Shown here: positions 1 to 11,424 of the stretch, piece after piece
Position numbering within the stretch: position 1 is the stretch's first letter
How the letters are laid out: every line of letters starts with the position of its first letter
Assembly: GCA_014529385.2 (NCBI GenBank)
Contig: CM043944.1
Coordinates: 94,322,476-94,386,475, forward strand
Origin: Adiantum capillus-veneris
Lineage: Eukaryota > Streptophyta > Polypodiopsida > Polypodiales > Pteridaceae
Direction of reading: 5' to 3'
Length of the DNA stretch: 64,000 nt
Notes under the pieces: generated by a model
Databases searched by the model: none
Told to the model about the DNA's origin: nothing
What the model saw: only the letters and a program-made list of their open reading frames with translations
Position numbers and translations under genes: made by a program

Positions 1-554
1 ATAAGTTGTAACCGCTGCGGCGGTTGTTTGTTGTGTGACTCACAGCCAACAAACCCTCAACAAACATACATCATCTCTGACAATACATCTCATGTGGAAG
101 TACCTGCAATGTCAGGATGAAATCTGGAATATCAAGCAGCAAACACAAGCTACCTGATGAACTAGTGGATGTCGCCTACAGTCTGTGTGTAGATGCGCCC
201 ATGTCGTATGTGACACGCCTCCAAGAACTGTGAGCCGTCCTTCGATGTGTAGACAGCCACAAATCAACACTCTCGGAGTGTCGATATCCTCAGCACCTGC
301 AGTCGTAGGCCAAAAACCCCAAATTTGCAGAGTCGGATCTGCACCCGTCGAGACCACGTAGTCGAAAATGGCCTGCACAGACCTTTGTCAAAGCCGAACG
401 GTGGCCAAGATGACCTCAGAATGAAATTCTGAGAACACCAAGCCCTTCGGATTATCCCACGAGATTTGGGGCCATGTCTTCACCTGTCGAATTTCACTCC
501 AATCTGAGTTGGCGACTCTAGCCTCCTGCAGTGCTGCCCCGAGCCTCGATCTGA
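1..554 (-). mobile_element. Leader/internal region of a short-LTR retroelement
   Basis: This lies directly downstream (minus strand) of the primer-binding site at 555-566, so it should be the leader and start of the internal region of a retroelement that runs off the left edge. There is no gag-like text. An open frame at 378-112 (88 codons, minus) contains STGADPTLQIWG, which reads like one WD40 repeat blade; it could be a captured host fragment, but that rests on one short motif. With such a short LTR the element could be a non-autonomous TRIM/LARD-type. The second LTR is outside the window, so this cannot be settled. Confidence 0.45.
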
Positions 555-566
555 GCTCTGATACCA
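555..566 (-). other. Primer-binding site (initiator tRNA-Met type)
   Basis: Read on the minus strand this is TGGTATCAGAGC, complementary to the 3' end of plant initiator tRNA-Met. It sits two bases inside the LTR that ends at 569, which is the standard spacing. Confidence 0.85.
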
Positions 567-568
567 GT

Positions 569-760
569 TGAAGGAGTACGAGCGGAAGTGCGACGCGAGA
601 GAGAGTGCGAGAAGAAGAGCACGACGATATGGTGAACTCGCTCTACTGTGATGTGTAGAGCATAGTGAGTTCTTATTAGGTTTTTACAAAAGAATATGTG
701 TACATACCTGGCGGCCCGCCCACTTACCTGGGCGACCACATTGGGCTTTATACCCCAACA
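569..760 (-). repeat. Short LTR (192 bp), 5' LTR of a minus-strand element
   Basis: On the minus strand it starts TGTTGGGGTATAAAG at 760 and ends CTCCTTCA at 569, giving TG...CA ends directly before the primer-binding site. At 192 bp it is short for a copia LTR. Target duplication cannot be tested because the other end is outside the window. Confidence 0.7.
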
Positions 761-1447
761 CTACAATGTAGGTGGGATAAAGTGATATGAGAAGGTGGTT
801 AACCTTTGTGGAAATGGAAGGAGAAGGTGGATAACCTTTGCTTGGTGTGGCAATGGAAGGTGGTAGGGGAGGAGAGAGGAGCTTCCTTGCTGCAGCAATG
901 AAGATGGTGTAGAGAGAGAGTGTGTTGGAGTAGAGGATGAGTGTGATAGTTACAACCAAGGAGGGGTTGGAAAAGGGGTTCTAGAGAGAGAAAAACACTT
1001 TTTTCTTAAGAACTACTTTTGGGGGAGCTCAAGATAGCAAAAAAATATTTTTCAAAAGTTTTTTAATAATTTTGAATTTTAGGGTTTTGGGTGCACGTTT
1101 TGACTTTTTGAGATCAAAAAATGCTTTTTTGACCATAAAATAGTTTTAGAAGGGTTTTAAGAAGATGAAATTTGAGTTTTGAAAATTTTGAAAAATTTCA
1201 AATTTTTTGGGATTTTTTCAAAACCGGATCAAAAAGGAGGGAAGTTGGAGGTTCCATATGGCCCACCCAACCCCCCCCCCCCAACCCCACTTTCTCACTA
1301 GGTAAGAGCCCATTTAAGAAGTGTAAGACTACTTTGTCCCCCTACATTTTTGAGGGCATAGAGGGTGTCCACCACCCTCTTCTCATTGGCTGACCTCTAA
1401 TTAACCTTAATCCCAAAGGGCCCCTAGAGGGTTCATATTTTTCCTAA
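761..1447. other. AT-rich intergenic DNA, no gene seen
   Basis: It contains purine-rich and T-rich low-complexity sequence and a 12-C run at about 1271-1282. No credible ORF, RNA gene or LTR end was found. The hexamer TTAACC at 1401-1406 also follows the copia LTR at 4783-4788; this could be a remnant target duplication or chance. Confidence 0.5.
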
Positions 1448-2277
1448 TGGTGCCAACAATGCCTCTTATCCGGTTCAAGGAGTTGGAAAGATTGTGCTTA
1501 TTGCTGCAAATGGTAGTTCTTTCACACTTGTTGATGCACTTTATGTACTTGGGATCAAGAAGAATCTTTTGTTTATATTTGCACTTGCTAGACTTGGTCT
1601 TGTAGTCAAATTTGTGGATGACAGATGTATAGTACATGATCTCAGTTTCGGTGACGAAATTGTAGCATTTGGCATATTATGTTGTGGATTGTATAAGCTC
1701 ACTTTGTATGACAAGTGTGGGTAGAATTTTGCAAATGCAGTTGTGGAATAAGGCTATTTCAGATGCAAAACTTTGTCATGCACGTTTTGGTCATCTGAAT
1801 TTTGCCAGTTTGCAAAAATCTGATATGGTTGCTTCTTTGCCGCCTCTTGAAGCACCTGTCAAACATGTTTGTGAAGGCTGTATTTTGGGTAAGATGCAGT
1901 GTTCGAATTTTCCAAAGGATGGTTCATTTAGGGCCACATGCAGGTTGCAATTTGTGCTTAGTGATGTTTGTGGGCCCATGCAAACTCCGTCCTTGGGCAA
2001 GTATCTTTACTTCGTGACTTTCATTAACGATTACTCCAGGCATGCATGGGTATTTCTGCTTAAAGCGAAGTCCAAATTTTTTATGTGCTTCAAACAATTT
2101 CTGGCTATGGCTGAAAATTTCTCAAAATGTACTATGGGCACCCTCCGTTCCGATCGCGAGAGGGAGTATATGTCTCATGAATTTAATGCATTTCTGGCTA
2201 GTCGTGGGATAAAACACCAATGTACAGTGCCTTATATGCGTGAGAAGAATGGTGTTGCTGAGAGGAAAAACAGGTAA
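1448..2277 (+). pseudogene. Copia pre-integrase and integrase core (broken)
   Basis: The text begins in the conserved segment before the integrase (VDALYVLGIKKNLL) and has the pre-integrase zinc-binding pattern HARFGHLN...CEGCILGK. The DDE core is visible: SDVCGPM (first Asp), NDYSRHAWVF, LRSDRE (second Asp), and NGVAERKNR (Glu). In a live element this would insert the cDNA into chromosomes. A frameshift near 1724 separates the first part from 1738-2277, and a stop follows at 2275. Confidence 0.9.
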
Positions 2278-3020
2278 CTTACGGAAATGAAACGACGTAT
2301 GGTCAAAAGTCAAGCTTTGCCGCATTCTTTTTGGCTTGAGGCCATCATGTATGCCACTTATATACTAAACAAGTGTCCTACAAAAGCTTTGCAGTCTATT
2401 AATCCATATGAAGCATGGCATGATAGAAAGCTTTCTATTTAGCACATGCGTGTTTTTGGATCTCTGGCATATGCTTTGGTGCCACAAACACAGCACAGAA
2501 AATTGGATGATAAGGCTGTCAAATGTATTTTTGTTGGTTCTAGTGCTGAAAGCGAAGGTTACAGGTTGTATCATCAACAAACAAAGTGTATTTTGGTTTC
2601 ACGAGATGTTGTGTTTGTGGAAGATTCTGTTCAGACCTTGTTGTCATGTACTAGAGATAGTAATGTAAGCTCAGAGGACATGTATGACACTTTGTTGCCT
2701 CTTTTCAGTGCTGGAAGTTTGAATGTAAATTCCAATGAGGCAAATGTACAACCTATGGGGGTTTCTGAAAATGTTATAGATCAGCCTATTACTCATGCAG
2801 ATGTACATGATGTACTTGATGAGGAAAGGGTTGACAATGAGCAGGCTAGAGGTGTGCCAAAATGGTTGGTGCATACATTTTGTGACAGTAAATTGGATGC
2901 ACCTTTGTCTAGTCGTACTCGTTCAGGATCTCGCCATGCATCTTATGCATCAGATTGTTATGCTTTGGCTGTGTCTAGCTTACATGATGTTGAGGAACCT
3001 CTGTCTCTTGATGAAGCATA
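2278..3020 (+). pseudogene. Copia integrase C-terminal and SH3-like region (broken)
   Basis: After the stop, the frame resumes with integrase C-terminal text (WLEAIMYATYILNKCPTK) and, from 2446, the copia SH3-like segment (MRVFGSLAYALVPQ...KLDDKAVKCIFVG). A long acidic linker before the reverse transcriptase follows, ending at a TAG at 3019-3021. Linkers of this kind are normally poorly conserved, so only the first half supports the call. Confidence 0.85.
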
Positions 3021-3608
3021 GAATTCAAAAAAAATGGATGGCTGCCACATGCAATCAGAAAATGACACATGGACTTTATGTGATTTGCCTCTTGGAAAAA
3101 AGGCCATTGGTACGAAGTAGATTTACAAGTTAAAACGCAAATTGATCTCTATAAGGCTCGGCTTGTTGAAAAGGGTTATGCACAACAAAAAGGCATAGAT
3201 TATGAAGAGACTTTTGCTCCCACTTGTCGTATGACTACTGTGCATTTTTTATGTGCATTGGCAGTTCATTTTGATTGGGATGTACATCACTCAGACATTA
3301 TTATTGCTTTCTTGAATGGTGACATATTTGAGGAAGTTTATGTAATGTAGCATCACGGTTTTGTCAAGAAACGACAAGAGGATAAGGTGTGCAAATGAAA
3401 CAAAGTTTTCTATGGGTTGAAGCAATCTCATCGTGCTTGGTATGAGAAGGTTGACACTCATTTGGTCAAACGAGGCTTTCGTAACAGTCCAACAGAAAGC
3501 ACATTGTATGTAAAGCATGAGGGTGATGTGCTTCTCATTGTGGTTCTTTATGTAGAAGATTTGTTGAACCAAATGAGAGAAATATTACTGAATTTAAGGT
3601 TGATTTGA
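3021..3608 (+). pseudogene. Copia reverse transcriptase (broken)
   Basis: Recognisable reverse transcriptase blocks are scattered over two frames: LVEKGYAQQKGIDYEETFAP, AFLNGDIFEEVYV, KVFYGLKQSHRAWYEKVD and the catalytic block LYVEDLL. The usual copia YVDD is YVED here, so the first catalytic Asp of the pair is replaced. Stops at about 3348 and 3397 interrupt the chain. Confidence 0.9.
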
Positions 3609-4479
3609 ATCCTACTTTCAAGATGAAAGATTTGGGTTGATGCATCATTACTTGGGTATACAATTTAAGCAGTGTGTTGGTGATAGTGCCTTGTGTTAGA
3701 AAAGTTACATAGAGACATTGCTATGTAAGTTTGGAGTTGAGGTAAACCTATTGTCACTCCCATGGAAACAGGTTTGAAATTGAGTCTTCATGATGCTAGT
3801 GATCCTGCAGATGTCACTCTTTACCAGACTGTTGTTGGATGCCTAATTTATGTATGCAACACAAGGCCGGCTATTCATTTGCAATCTCACAGGTCAGCAG
3901 ATTTATGCATAGCCTAGGGTCTAAGCATTGGTAGGCTGTCGAGAGGATTTTCCGCTACTTGAGTGACACTTTACATCTTGGCTTGTTTTATCCCAAGGGG
4001 GGATCACTTACATGCTTTTTTGAACTCAAATTGGGCTGGTTGTTTTGACACACGAGTGTCCACAAGTGGTTTTTGTTTCATGCTTGGCAGTTCATGTATA
4101 TAATGGTTGAGCAAGAAGCAGCCTATTGTGGCCACTTCTAGTTGTGAGACTGAGTACAGGGAAGTCTTCATAGCTATCGTTGAGAGTGTATGGCTTAGAC
4201 ACCTTACGTCCGATTTGGGTGTTGGATAGGACACTGCCAAAACTATCTACACTGACAGTCAGAGCACATTGGCAATTGCAAGGAACCCAGCTTTTCATGC
4301 TCACACAAAGCACATTCAGGTGCATTACCACTATGTCAGGGAGAGGCTCTCAGCAGGAGAGATCATCTTAGCTTATGTGCCAACACAGGACAATGTTGCA
4401 GATATTTTCACAAAGGCATTGCATCGTGAGAAGTTTGAAGCTTTCCACAAATCTTTGGGCTTACTCCTCTTTTGGACTG
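3609..4479 (+). pseudogene. Copia RNase H and C-terminus (broken)
   Basis: Text typical of the copia C-terminus follows the reverse transcriptase: HHYLGIQF, then near 4145-4230 CETEYREVFIAIVESVWLRHL, and from 4240 TIYTDSQSTLAIARNPAFH, HTKHIQVHYHYVRERL, DNVADIFTKALHREKFE. Several frameshifts and stops occur between 3640 and 4240. Confidence 0.88.
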
Positions 4480-4545
4480 ATCATGTCCTCAAGGCATGGC
4501 ACTCCCCTTTACTTATGTGCCATCTCTCGTTCACCTCATCACTCC

Positions 4546-4782
4546 AGGGGGGATTTGTTACCATATACATGTGGTAGTGATGTGTATGAACACACTTAGG
4601 ACCGTCGCGGCATTTGTCCCCTCTCTAGGAGGTTTTTTCCCCGTGCATTGTATATACGCCCATCATTCTATGGCTCTATATATTTCCATTGCACACTAAG
4701 TAATACACTCTCTGTTGTGTGCGTTGAGCTTCACTCGTCTTCTCCAAGCTGTGTGTGTTTTTTCTCAACCCTAATTCCAACA
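4546..4782 (+). repeat. Polypurine tract and 3' LTR of Copia-1
   Basis: The polypurine tract AGGGGGGA (4546-4553) is followed by an LTR of 227 bp (4556-4782), which starts TGTTACCATATAC and ends TTCCAACA. A TATATATT box lies near 4677 and would be the promoter. The 5' partner LTR is absent. Confidence 0.8.
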
Positions 4783-5952
4783 TTAACCTGTATAAGATTT
4801 GAATGCCATCAAAATTCCAAAAGAGTGCAGATTCTGTCCAGTAGATTATAAGCCCTTTTTTTTCTCAGGTTTGAAATTAAACTTTTTTCACATAGACATC
4901 TTGTTTGGGTGATATTATAACACTTTTATGAAGGCTCAAGAGATTATAATTCCATTTAGAGGCAAAATTGAGCCAAAACAACTTTTACTCTGACCAGACA
5001 AACAACTGACCTAAAAACACTTGTGATATTGAACAATACTTGATGAAACTTCTTGAATGGTCTTAAAACACTTTGTCATAGCTATAGGGAGTGAAAACGT
5101 AGAAAAAAAGCCACAAAAATTGGCAACTAAATAATAAGTGTGCTCTATTGAAAAATTAGACCAAATTGACAAAAAATTGAAATAATCTCATTTAGGGCCT
5201 TATTGAATGCATGCTTGACCAATGTTGATCAACAAAAGTGAAAAATGATCATTTTTTGCTTCAATAAATAATAAGCACGCTTAATATCTCCGATAGCCAG
5301 AGAGTCCATTTTTGACATTTTTTGGTCCATAGGATTGGAAGGCACCTTATACAAATAGCTTAGCAAGTTTGAAATCATTTGGATATTGTTTGCTACTTGA
5401 AATTGAGTTTTTTGGATTTGAAGGTTATAGATTGATCTTGTGGCTACGACAAGATTGAAGCAAAAATTCTGACCGAGAGTCTTTGTATATACCTACTAAT
5501 TAATAGAGTAACTTTATTACCCTTGATTGTACAAGAGTGATCAAGGTCCAGCTTGAGAAACATCCAGATTGGATTTACGACAACTGAAACGGTTTGATAT
5601 TAGTATTGAAGGTCATGTATTTATTTCCATTTGAGTATTGTGTACCTAGGGTCAGACCGTATTGTAGAAAATTAGGGCTATAATATAGAGACCGAGATTA
5701 GAGTATCTTCAGAGGAGAGTGTGAACTAAGGGGGGACCTTAGAGAACATTGTGGAAAAAGTGCCAAACACTTAATTTGACTCAAGTTCTAAGATTTTTTC
5801 CTTCTCGACTCAATCAGGGATTAGAACGTCTCTTAGGTTCAAACATATTCTGACCTTCTGCAAGACTAACAAGCACAAGGCTCATATTTCATTAAATCCC
5901 AATGAGGAATATGTGGTAAAGGTAAATGATCATACAATTGAGTTTGAAGATA
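4783..5952. other. AT-rich intergenic DNA, no gene seen
   Basis: No ORF of interest, RNA gene or repeat end was recognised. The stretch is A+T rich with many short stops in all frames. It is probably old, decayed repeat sequence. Confidence 0.5.
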
Positions 5953-6078
5953 TCTTATATACATAAAACTAAAAATAAATAAGCCCACACTCTCTCTACT
6001 TCTAGAGTGAAGGGTTTCCCCAAGACTGTGTACCTCTCCCCTCTGCCCATTCCCCCTTCATGTACACAATCACGAGCG
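5953..6078 (+). repeat. Inverted fragment of the Copia-2 LTR
   Basis: This segment matches, as reverse complement, the LTR segment at about 13437-13560. Shared blocks include CACACTCTCTC, GGGTTTCCCCAAGACTGTGT, CTCCCCTCT and CACAATCACGAGC. It is therefore a plus-oriented piece of the LTR family carried by the minus-strand copia at 7361-13630. Both flanks diverge at once. Confidence 0.75.
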
Positions 6079-7360
6079 TGGGTGATACGCCCCTTCATTC
6101 TATAACATTGACAGGAGCTGCCACAATTGGTTCTACCTATGCTGGCACACTTGATGTGGTACGCTCTAGGTGTCCTTAACAATGCTCTCTTCATTAAAGC
6201 TTTAACAATTATCCCCTAGGTCTATTGCATCCAGGTTGCATGCTTCCCAAGTTGTATGCTTCTTGCTATACAGAATGGCATGCAACTCCTTCTTGAATCA
6301 ACCTTCTAATAATAATGAGACAAGTCTTTTCTTAGTTGGAGTTTCCAACTCCAAACGTCTATCGATGTATTTCCTCATTTGTCAACTCACACAATCTCTT
6401 ATAGTTTCTCTCTATTTTTGTTTAAAGATGTAAATTTGTGCTACCGTGTTGTGTTTGATTCCCAATTTCAAACAAGCAACAACAAAACTTATAGCCAATG
6501 TTGGTAGATCAATGATGGATCCAAGAGGTATAGTATGGAGCCAAAAGTTAAGGCATGGCCTTCAAAAGTCATTACAAACCCCTCAAACTGAGTGTGGAAG
6601 TCAGTTATGCACTTTGCTCCTAGGACCTTCTTGAAGCTTGCTAAATGTTCACATGGATCCCCTCATCCATTGTATTTTTTGACCCATTTCTAAAAGTGAA
6701 CTGGTTTGATCTTAAGATTGTGTTCAGCACCCGCTCTCTTGGTTGATGTTTCTCCAACTAAGTCTTCAAACCAATTGTTTGGTGGGTGTGACTCGTGTGG
6801 ACCTCTTCTTGCCCTGGCGTCACCCGTTCTTCTTTGGTTAATGGTGGTTTTTGCATGCATCCCCCGAAATTATCATCATTGAGGTGGTTGTCTTGTGATG
6901 TACTACCCCGTTGTGGTTGTCCATACTGCCGCATGTTCTCTCAGTTGGTCCCAAGTTTTGTTCTGCTTCAAATCTCATACTCATAATGATTTCTCAAATA
7001 GATTAATCCTGGTATTGTGTCTGTTCAACCTCCTTCAAAGTCATCATAAAGTTGTTGTTATAATAATCCCTAGAGAGATGGACGGGAAGGACCACTAGGC
7101 TTTTCTCTCTTAACTTCAAAATATACATGATTTTCAAGAGTGTCAATTGTCCCAGTTTAGCATGATATGTTCATATCAAAAGCTGTGACATTGTTGTCCT
7201 CCCAACAATCAACTCCAAATCGTGGGTTATTGGTATATATACGTTTCTGTTTTTTGGCATATATCTCGTCGTCTCTTATAATTCTAGCACGGGTGGTTCC
7301 TCATTAGTGGTCATGTCTTGAATCAAAGTGTTGGCTTCCAAATCCAATCGGTCCACTGTG
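6079..7360. other. Intergenic DNA, no gene seen
   Basis: Only short frames without recognisable domains are present. It lies between the LTR fragment at 5953-6078 and the truncated 3' end of Copia-2, so it may include unrecognised LTR or older repeat remnants. Confidence 0.45.
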
Positions 7361-7416
7361 TGGGTTAGGTTAGTGTCACACGGGTTGACAAAATGGCCTT
7401 TACAATCTCCCACTTA
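7361..7416 (-). repeat. Stub of 3' LTR and polypurine tract of Copia-2
   Basis: Minus strand: the purine tract AAGTGGGAGATT (7416-7405) is followed by TGTAAAGGCCA, the LTR start. Similarity to the 5' LTR near 13582-13630 lasts about 45 bp and then stops at about 7361, so nearly all of the 3' LTR has been lost. Confidence 0.7.
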
Positions 7417-7419
7417 AAG

Positions 7420-8215
7420 GCCAATGTGGTCGTAAGTGGTGACTCAAGCTGGTATGTACAACCATGAAGCACAACAACTTTACCCTTGTACAAATTTGTT
7501 CCACCTACACCCATTAACTCAATGCAATGTGCAAACCACTCCATAGCTAGGCTCTTCGTAAGAGCATGTGTTGGGTTTTTATCAATGCAAGGACCTTGAC
7601 AAGATCCAAGCACTTGTCCGTCAATGCATCCCAAATGAAATGATTACTCATCTCAATGTGGTTTGACTTGGAGTGAAACATGGGATTCCTTGCCAAAGCA
7701 ATGGCACTTTGACTATCACAATGCAAAATTGGAACCTAATGAATGTCTAGATCTCCCACTAAATGTGCCAACCTTATAGCTTCCTTGTTGGCATCTGATG
7801 CTACAATGTACTCAACCTTTGTAGTGGAAGAAGACATATAATCTTGGAGAGATGATATCCAAGAAATGGCTTCTCTTGCAAATATGAAGATGTAGGCAGA
7901 CGTAGATCTCCTACTATCTTTGCAACCCGCATAATCTACATCCGTGTAACCAACAATAAATGCATCGCTGTTAGCGAAGCGTAAACACCTGCTTGCTATA
8001 CCCTTCAAGTATCTGAGGATGTGTTTCACTGCTATCCAATACTGCTTGCCAAGATTAACCATATACCAGCTAACCACTCCCACTATAAATGAAATGTCTC
8101 GCATCGTAGCTACCATAGAATACATAAGACTGCCTACAACCAAAGAGTATGGCACACTTGCCATTTTTGCTCTCTCAGCATCTGACTTGGGAGAATCTTC
8201 CTTGCAAATTTTCAA
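7420..8215 (-). pseudogene. Copia-2 RNase H and C-terminus
   Basis: A long minus-strand frame (8215-7736) gives the copia thumb/RNase H segment: VPYSLVVGSLMYSMVATM, RYLKGIASRCLRF, YTDVDYAGCKDSRRSTSAY, ISWISSLQDYMSSSTTKVEY. A frameshift leads into NPTHALTKSLAMEWFAHCIELMG, the usual end of a copia polyprotein, close to 7500. In a live element this degrades the RNA of the RNA-DNA hybrid. Confidence 0.88.
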
Positions 8216-9061
8216 ATATTACGGTAGTGGGGTACTCACTGCCTTCCCCCCTGCATATTGAAACACTGTAAGACTTTGTGGATACAGGATTATTGAGATA
8301 ACTCAAGAATGCCTCTTTTCCTGTCTCTCTTGATACACATACCAAGAAATTTGTCCAAATCCTTCATAGCATAGTTTTTGCTTAATATTTGCTTCAATTT
8401 GGCAATCTCCTCAGTGGAATTTCTTGCAATGAGCATGTCATCTACATATAGAATGAGAATGACCAAAGAACCATCATTGGATTTCTTGTATACAAGCAGT
8501 GATCCTCTTGTCTCCTTCTAAAACCCTGGGACTACATAAAAGCGTCAATACTTTGATACCATTGCCTTGAACCCTACTTCAAGCCATAAAGTGCTTTCTT
8601 GAGTTTGCAAGAAGCTCCTCCCTACTAGGCTGCTCAAAACCTTTATGTTACTTCATGTAAACATCCTCTTCTAGATCCCCATGAAGAAAGACTGTCTTCA
8701 CATCCATTTGGACAAGCTCCATGTTCTCTCAAACACTATAGGCAATGTAGTCATCTTGACCATTAACGAGAAGATACCTTAGCGACCAATCTAGCCTTAT
8801 ACTTAAGCTTAGGATCATCATATGTAAACCTCTTCTTGTAAACCCATTTGCAAGGTAAGGCCTAATTGACGTCTGGCAATTCAACCAATTCCCATGTCTC
8901 CTTGTTCACAATTGAGCTATACTCAGATTGCATGGCATGCTCCCACTTGACCTTGTCATCAATTTGCATGGCTTATAATATAAAGATGGCTTATCGCAAT
9001 CTATCAGCAATGTAGCCCAACCCTAGCTAAAACCACTCAAGAGGATGAGAAGTTGAGTAGA
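8216..9061 (-). pseudogene. Copia-2 reverse transcriptase (several frameshifts)
   Basis: The catalytic block is intact at 8437-8448: minus-strand ILILYVDDM with YVDD. Other pieces of the domain, such as the segment upstream of the catalytic block and the FLHGDLEEDVYM-like region near 8680, are in shifted frames. The region is too broken to encode an active enzyme. Confidence 0.8.
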
Positions 9062-9988
9062 TCATCTCAAAGCGTGCCTACTACTCTCTGGCATGTCAAT
9101 TGGAGCACTGCTAGTGGGTGGTACATCACTAGCTTCCAACTTGTCATAGATTTTTGAGGCAATTTCCTTGAATGTGGCCTTTCTGTATTCAACCTCTTTA
9201 ATAGGTTTCTTATGCATCTTCAATTTATTGAAGATCACATGTGAACTGTGAATGACTTTGTATGATTCCACATGCTAGAGACGATAGCCCATCTCTCCAT
9301 GTGCACCATAACCTAGGAAAATACACTAATGTGACTTTGGGTCTAGCTTTTTTCAAAGCTCTTTGGGCACGTGTGCATATGCCTCACATCAAAAGACACG
9401 TAAGTGATCATGATGTGTCTTCTTGCCATACCATAGCTCCTTTGATATATTGTAATCCAATGGTGTGCTAGGTGATCTGTTGATGATGTATACGACTGTG
9501 AGTACTGCTTCTGCCCAAAAACCTTGAGTCAGATTTTCCATAGAGAGCATGGATGTGATTTGGTCTTGAATCGTTCGATTCATCCTTTCTACAGTTCCAT
9601 TTTGATTAAGCGTGTAAGATGCAGTAAGATGCCTCTTAATACCTCTCTTACTACAAAAATTCTCAAACTTCTTGAAGACTTATTCTCCACTGTTGTCAGT
9701 CCTCAAGCATTTGATCTTCTTGCCAGACAGATTCTCTACCAATGCTAAGAATTTCTCGAAAGTAGAGAAGCCATGATTCTTATGTCGTAAAGGATAAACC
9801 CACACCTTTCTAGTGGAATTGTCTATAAAAGTCATGAAATAGCTAGCTCCTCCTAGAGCCTTGGTCGACATAGGATCGCAAACATCACTATGGACAAGCT
9901 CTAGTGGCTGCAAACGATTCCTATTCAATGGCGACGAGGTCATCCGAGTTTTCTTACCATAGACGCAATGTTCACACATAGAAATCAA
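9062..9988 (-). pseudogene. Copia-2 integrase
   Basis: The core starts at 9988 with CEHCVYGKKTR (end of the zinc-binding motif), then LVHSDVCDPM (first Asp), FIDNSTRKVWVYP, CLRTDNSGE (second Asp). After a frameshift it continues NGTVERMNRT (Glu) near 9600 and TQGFWAEAVLTVVYIINRSPS (9540-9460). All three catalytic residues are present in the DNA, but the frame breaks near 9680. Confidence 0.88.
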
Positions 9989-10319
9989 AATAGGTCAACA
10001 CAGACAAGTATCCAAAACAAGCTAGTGTTTCCATTCCCTTTTCGCTCATATGGCCTAGCCGGCTATGCCATAACTCAGTAGATGGCAACTTGGCTATGGA
10101 TATACAATCCTCTTTTACACATGAAACAAACATAGAGTAAAGCGTTCCATGTTTCTGACACCTAAAAATCACAAGATTTCCCTTCTTGATTGACCATAAG
10201 CCATTCCCGAAGGTGTTTGTGTAACCCAAGTCGTCAAGCTGACCAACAGATATTAATTTTTTTTCTAACTTGGGAACATGTTTGTCATTTTTTACTATGA
10301 ATTTCGTGCCATTTTGCAT
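9972..10319 (-). pseudogene. Copia-2 pre-integrase segment
   Basis: The minus frame reads GTKFIVKNDKHVPKLEKKLISVGQ and ELWHSRLGHMSEKGM, the copia pre-integrase domain that precedes the CxxC motif at 9970. It joins protease to integrase in the polyprotein. A frameshift near 9990 separates it from the integrase core. Confidence 0.82.
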
Positions 10320-10606
10320 GACTAGCTTGATGTATCTAGCACCATGTATCTCAAGCTCATAGGCATCACCGGGCTTGACTTTGACACTACATACGTAGAG
10401 AACTATTCTCTATGAGGTGTTACATGGAAACTACCTCTAGAATCAATAAACTTGCCACTAGTATGTGCATACGTAGAGAACCATTCTCTATGAGGTGTTA
10501 CATGGAAACTGTCTCTAGAATCTATAATCCAATTTTGATCAAAGCTAGCATCATATGCAATAAGAGCATCTGGACTAAGATCTGCTGTGAAAATGCATAT
10601 GTGCAA
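10320..10606 (-). pseudogene. Copia-2 aspartic protease, active-site segment duplicated
   Basis: The motif around the catalytic Asp, WIIDSRDSFHVTPHREWF, replaces the usual D-S/T-G with DSR. A 78-bp tandem duplication (starts at 10391 and 10469) repeats the segment in frame, giving a second FIDSRGSFHVTPHRE. Both copies lack the usual Gly after DS. The enzyme would normally cut the polyprotein; this version is probably inactive. Confidence 0.75.
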
Positions 10607-11424
10607 TTTTAGGAGACTCTAGCACATTGAGCTCCTCAATCTTAACTTTGCCCTTGCTATCAATGTCAGACTTTTTATTTTCTTGAAAATTTTTCTTTTC
10701 TTTTTGCCATATGCAATAATATTTCTTTACATGTCCCTTTTTATGGCAATCATAGCACTCCACATTGTGCAAGGAGCCTCTAGTTTTGTTGCAAGAGTTC
10801 TTGCAATACTTACTTTGGACAAAATATTGAGTGCGACCTCTATGACTCTTACCACTGGCAACATATGCATCACCTTGCTTTTCCTTAAGACTTCCTGCAT
10901 ATCTCTTCATTGAGTAGATAGAAAAACACATTATCATAAACCAATTTGGATTCAGATGCATAATTACTAATCGTTGTGCAAAAAATATCCCATGAAGAGG
11001 GTAGAGATCACAATAAGAAAATCGATCACACTTCGTCAAATCAAAATACAGTCCCTGAGATGTCATTTGTCTGAAGTACATTGAGTGCATTCAAGTGATC
11101 AGAAACTGTATCACCTTCTTTCATGCAAAACTCAAAAAGCTTCTTCATCAAGTACACTTTGTTGCTTTCACTTTTTCTCTCATAAGTATTGCATAGCTTA
11201 TTCCATAAGGATTAGCAGTAGCTTATTCCATAAGGATTAGCAGTAGCTTCATTCCCTATAGGGAAATAGATTGATTCGGCTAAATGTAAGCAAATAGTGG
11301 ACCTTGCTTTTGCATCTAACATGTTCCACTGCACTTTTGTGTAGCCATATCCCTCTGCACGCTCAAAGATGGGATCTAATTGATCATTTTGGGTTAGCAA
11401 ATCTTGGATTTGTTGTTTCCACAT
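10575..11424 (-). pseudogene. Copia-2 gag with CCHC zinc knuckle
   Basis: Gag text is seen in two frames. The N-terminal part (11424-11212) has NMLDAKARSTICLHLAESIYF, typical of copia gag. The C-terminal part has the nucleic-acid-binding knuckle CYDCHKKGHVKKYYC (C-x2-C-x4-H-x4-C) near 10755-10710. A 25-bp direct tandem repeat at about 11194-11243 shifts the frame between them. Confidence 0.82.

Larger units (their letters stand above)
1448..4782 (+). mobile_element. Degenerate Ty1/copia retrotransposon (Copia-1), 5' truncated
   Basis: Copia gene order is preserved on the plus strand: end of the protease/pre-integrase region, integrase, SH3-like domain, reverse transcriptase, RNase H, polypurine tract, 3' LTR. 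The 5' LTR, gag and most of the protease are missing. Stops and frameshifts interrupt every domain, so the copy is dead. There is no obvious 5' junction signature, so a deletion rather than an aborted insertion is likely. Confidence 0.9.

Noticed and set aside
741-751. TATAAAG in the short LTR as its promoter
   Set aside because: It lies only about 10 bp inside the LTR start, leaving almost no U3 region upstream, so its role is doubtful.
1401-4788. TTAACC on both sides of Copia-1 as a target-site duplication
   Set aside because: The left copy is not followed by an LTR start and the element is 5' truncated, so an LTR-type duplication would not be expected there. A six-base match near the edges can be chance.
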